Source: Pseudomonadota bacterium (lineage in GTDB: Bacteria > Pseudomonadota > Gammaproteobacteria > Burkholderiales > Gallionellaceae). From it: DNA of 6,533 nt. The stretch covers positions 1 to 6,533 of the forward strand of contig JAJXTT010000108.1 in NCBI GenBank assembly GCA_021783525.1, written 5' to 3'. How positions within the stretch are numbered: position 1 is the first letter of the stretch; each line of letters begins with the position of its first letter. Both the position numbers and the translations under genes were made by a program. The notes beneath the pieces were generated by a model. It saw only the letters and a program-made list of their open reading frames with translations, was not told the origin of the DNA and ran no database searches. Of the stretch, positions 5,728-6,533 are shown piece by piece.

Positions 5728-6533
5728 TCAGAACGATACTTTTTTCACGAAAGAGGCCCTGAGCTCCCGATTGTCGATATGGAGTGCTAGCCTTTCGCAC
5801 AGATGGACATAGTCACCCGTTTTTCGCATTTCTTTTTTCATCAGGATACGTCCAACGGGACCGATGGTCTGGACAAACAACTGTTCAAGCCTGGCGATCT
5901 TGTCTTCGCCGATCGCATTCCTGTCCGGGCTGCCCAAATTGGTCTCAGACTGAACGTCCTTTACGGTGGTGTCGCCTTTACTCCTTGACGATGGCGATGC
6001 TTCTCCCCGAGATCGCGACACGCGGGAATCAGACGGTCGGCCTGAAGTCGATATAAACGACTGCTTCAGAATCGGATCGGTGATGCTTTGGCTGATGATC
6101 TCGCGCAAGTCTTCAAGGGAGCTCGCTCTGGCGGATGCCTTTTTGACCAGGACCGATGCCAAGGGGCCGATCAGCCGGCACAATTCAGTTTCCACCATCT
6201 CAATGTCTTTGGCATCGATCGGGGCCAGCACTGCCGGTTCATGCGGGTTGAGCACAATGGTCTTGTCAGCCGGCTCAGGTTCCTCAATGCCCGAAATGAC
6301 TTCATATAAATCGTGGGCACGTTCGTGTTTGTCAAGATGCTCGCCCAGATGACGGAAACGTTTAGCCGCATCATCGGTCAGGCATGAAACCACGTCATAG
6401 AACGCGCGCGAAACCACCAGCCGGTTATTGTCGGCGAAGCTCATCACGCGTTGTGCCACGTTGATTCCGTCGCCGATCAGGTTGCTCCGGTTATTCAGGT
6501 CATTGAGCACGCGTATCGGCCCGATATGCAAGC
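5728..6533 (-). CDS. Partial class III adenylate/guanylate cyclase with repeated C-terminal domain
   Basis: The last 267 residues of a gene that starts beyond the right edge; the first visible codon (6531-6529) is internal, not a start. The end of a class III cyclase catalytic domain is seen at residues 1-80. It includes HIGPIRVLND and IGDGINVAQRV, where N24 and R28 fit the transition-state Asn-x3-Arg pair. The catalytic metal-binding Asp residues would be upstream, so activity and substrate (ATP or GTP) cannot be judged. After a short linker come two diverged 47-residue units (113-159 and 215-261), each with an IGP...L.KK core, separated by a Ser/Arg-rich, probably disordered linker (160-212). 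The units resemble small helical domains at the ends of some proteobacterial kinases and cyclases; their function is unknown. The gene converges on amiC with a 28-bp gap and no clear terminator. Confidence 0.85.
   Translation of the reverse strand, partial: LHIGPIRVLNDLNNRSNLIGDGINVAQRVMSFADNNRLVVSRAFYDVVSCLTDDAAKRFRHLGEHLDKHERAHDLYEVISGIEEPEPADKTIVLNPHEPAVLAPIDAKDIEMVETELCRLIGPLASVLVKKASARASSLEDLREIISQSITDPILKQSFISTSGRPSDSRVSRSRGEASPSSRSKGDTTVKDVQSETNLGSPDRNAIGEDKIARLEQLFVQTIGPVGRILMKKEMRKTGDYVHLCERLALHIDNRELRASFVKKVSF
5749..5889 (-). repeat. Second copy of 47-residue C-terminal unit of cyclase
   Basis: Encodes residues 215-261 of the visible cyclase part. It aligns without gaps to the unit encoded at 6055-6195, with 13 of 47 identical residues including I-G-P, L-x-K-K and the terminal S-F. 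The repeat is at protein level; the DNA has diverged. Confidence 0.6.
6055..6195 (-). repeat. First copy of 47-residue C-terminal unit of cyclase
   Basis: Encodes residues 113-159, with LIGPLASVLVKKA as its core. It follows the cyclase domain after about 30 residues and is separated from the second copy by the Ser/Arg-rich linker. Confidence 0.6.

Overview
The window looks like a chromosomal fragment of a betaproteobacterium. The neighbourhood of queG, tsaE and an AMIN/amidase_3 gene, and the style of the adenylate/guanylate cyclase, suggest the Nitrosomonadales/Gallionellaceae side of the class. That placement is by family resemblance only; no database search was run.

Left part (1-2722): the right-hand end of an integrated mobile element. 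A hairpin-rich leader (about 5-145) precedes three tightly overlapping genes on the + strand. These are a Rep_trans/RstA/MOB_T-type replication initiator or relaxase, a small excisionase-like HTH protein, and a tyrosine integrase. rep and xis overlap by 14 nt; xis and int overlap by 124 nt, with int's Shine-Dalgarno and start codon inside xis. A hairpin directly after int can terminate int and, more convincingly, the tRNA gene on the opposite strand. The left end of the element is outside the window.

Junction (2723-2839): a tRNA-Lys(CTT) gene on the - strand, with its 3' end pointing into the element, as expected for an integrase that targets a tRNA 3' end. Its T-stem has an A51/C63 mismatch, so the 3' part of the gene may be element-derived. 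A strong stable-RNA-type promoter lies between this tRNA and queG.

Right part (2842-6533): host housekeeping DNA. queG (epoxyqueuosine reductase, - strand) is divergent from tsaE (t6A-modification ATPase, + strand), and their start codons overlap. tsaE overlaps amiC (periplasmic N-acetylmuramyl-L-alanine amidase) by 19 nt, so they form an operon. Converging on amiC is the C-terminal part of a class III nucleotide cyclase gene, cut by the window edge, whose tail carries two diverged copies of a 47-residue repeat.

Together: queG and tsaE act on tRNA anticodon-loop positions 34 and 37, amiC acts in cell separation, and the element is parked at the tRNA without breaking these genes. The most notable points are the possible hybrid tRNA, the hairpin cluster upstream of rep, the dual-coding xis/int overlap and the repeated domain in the cyclase tail.
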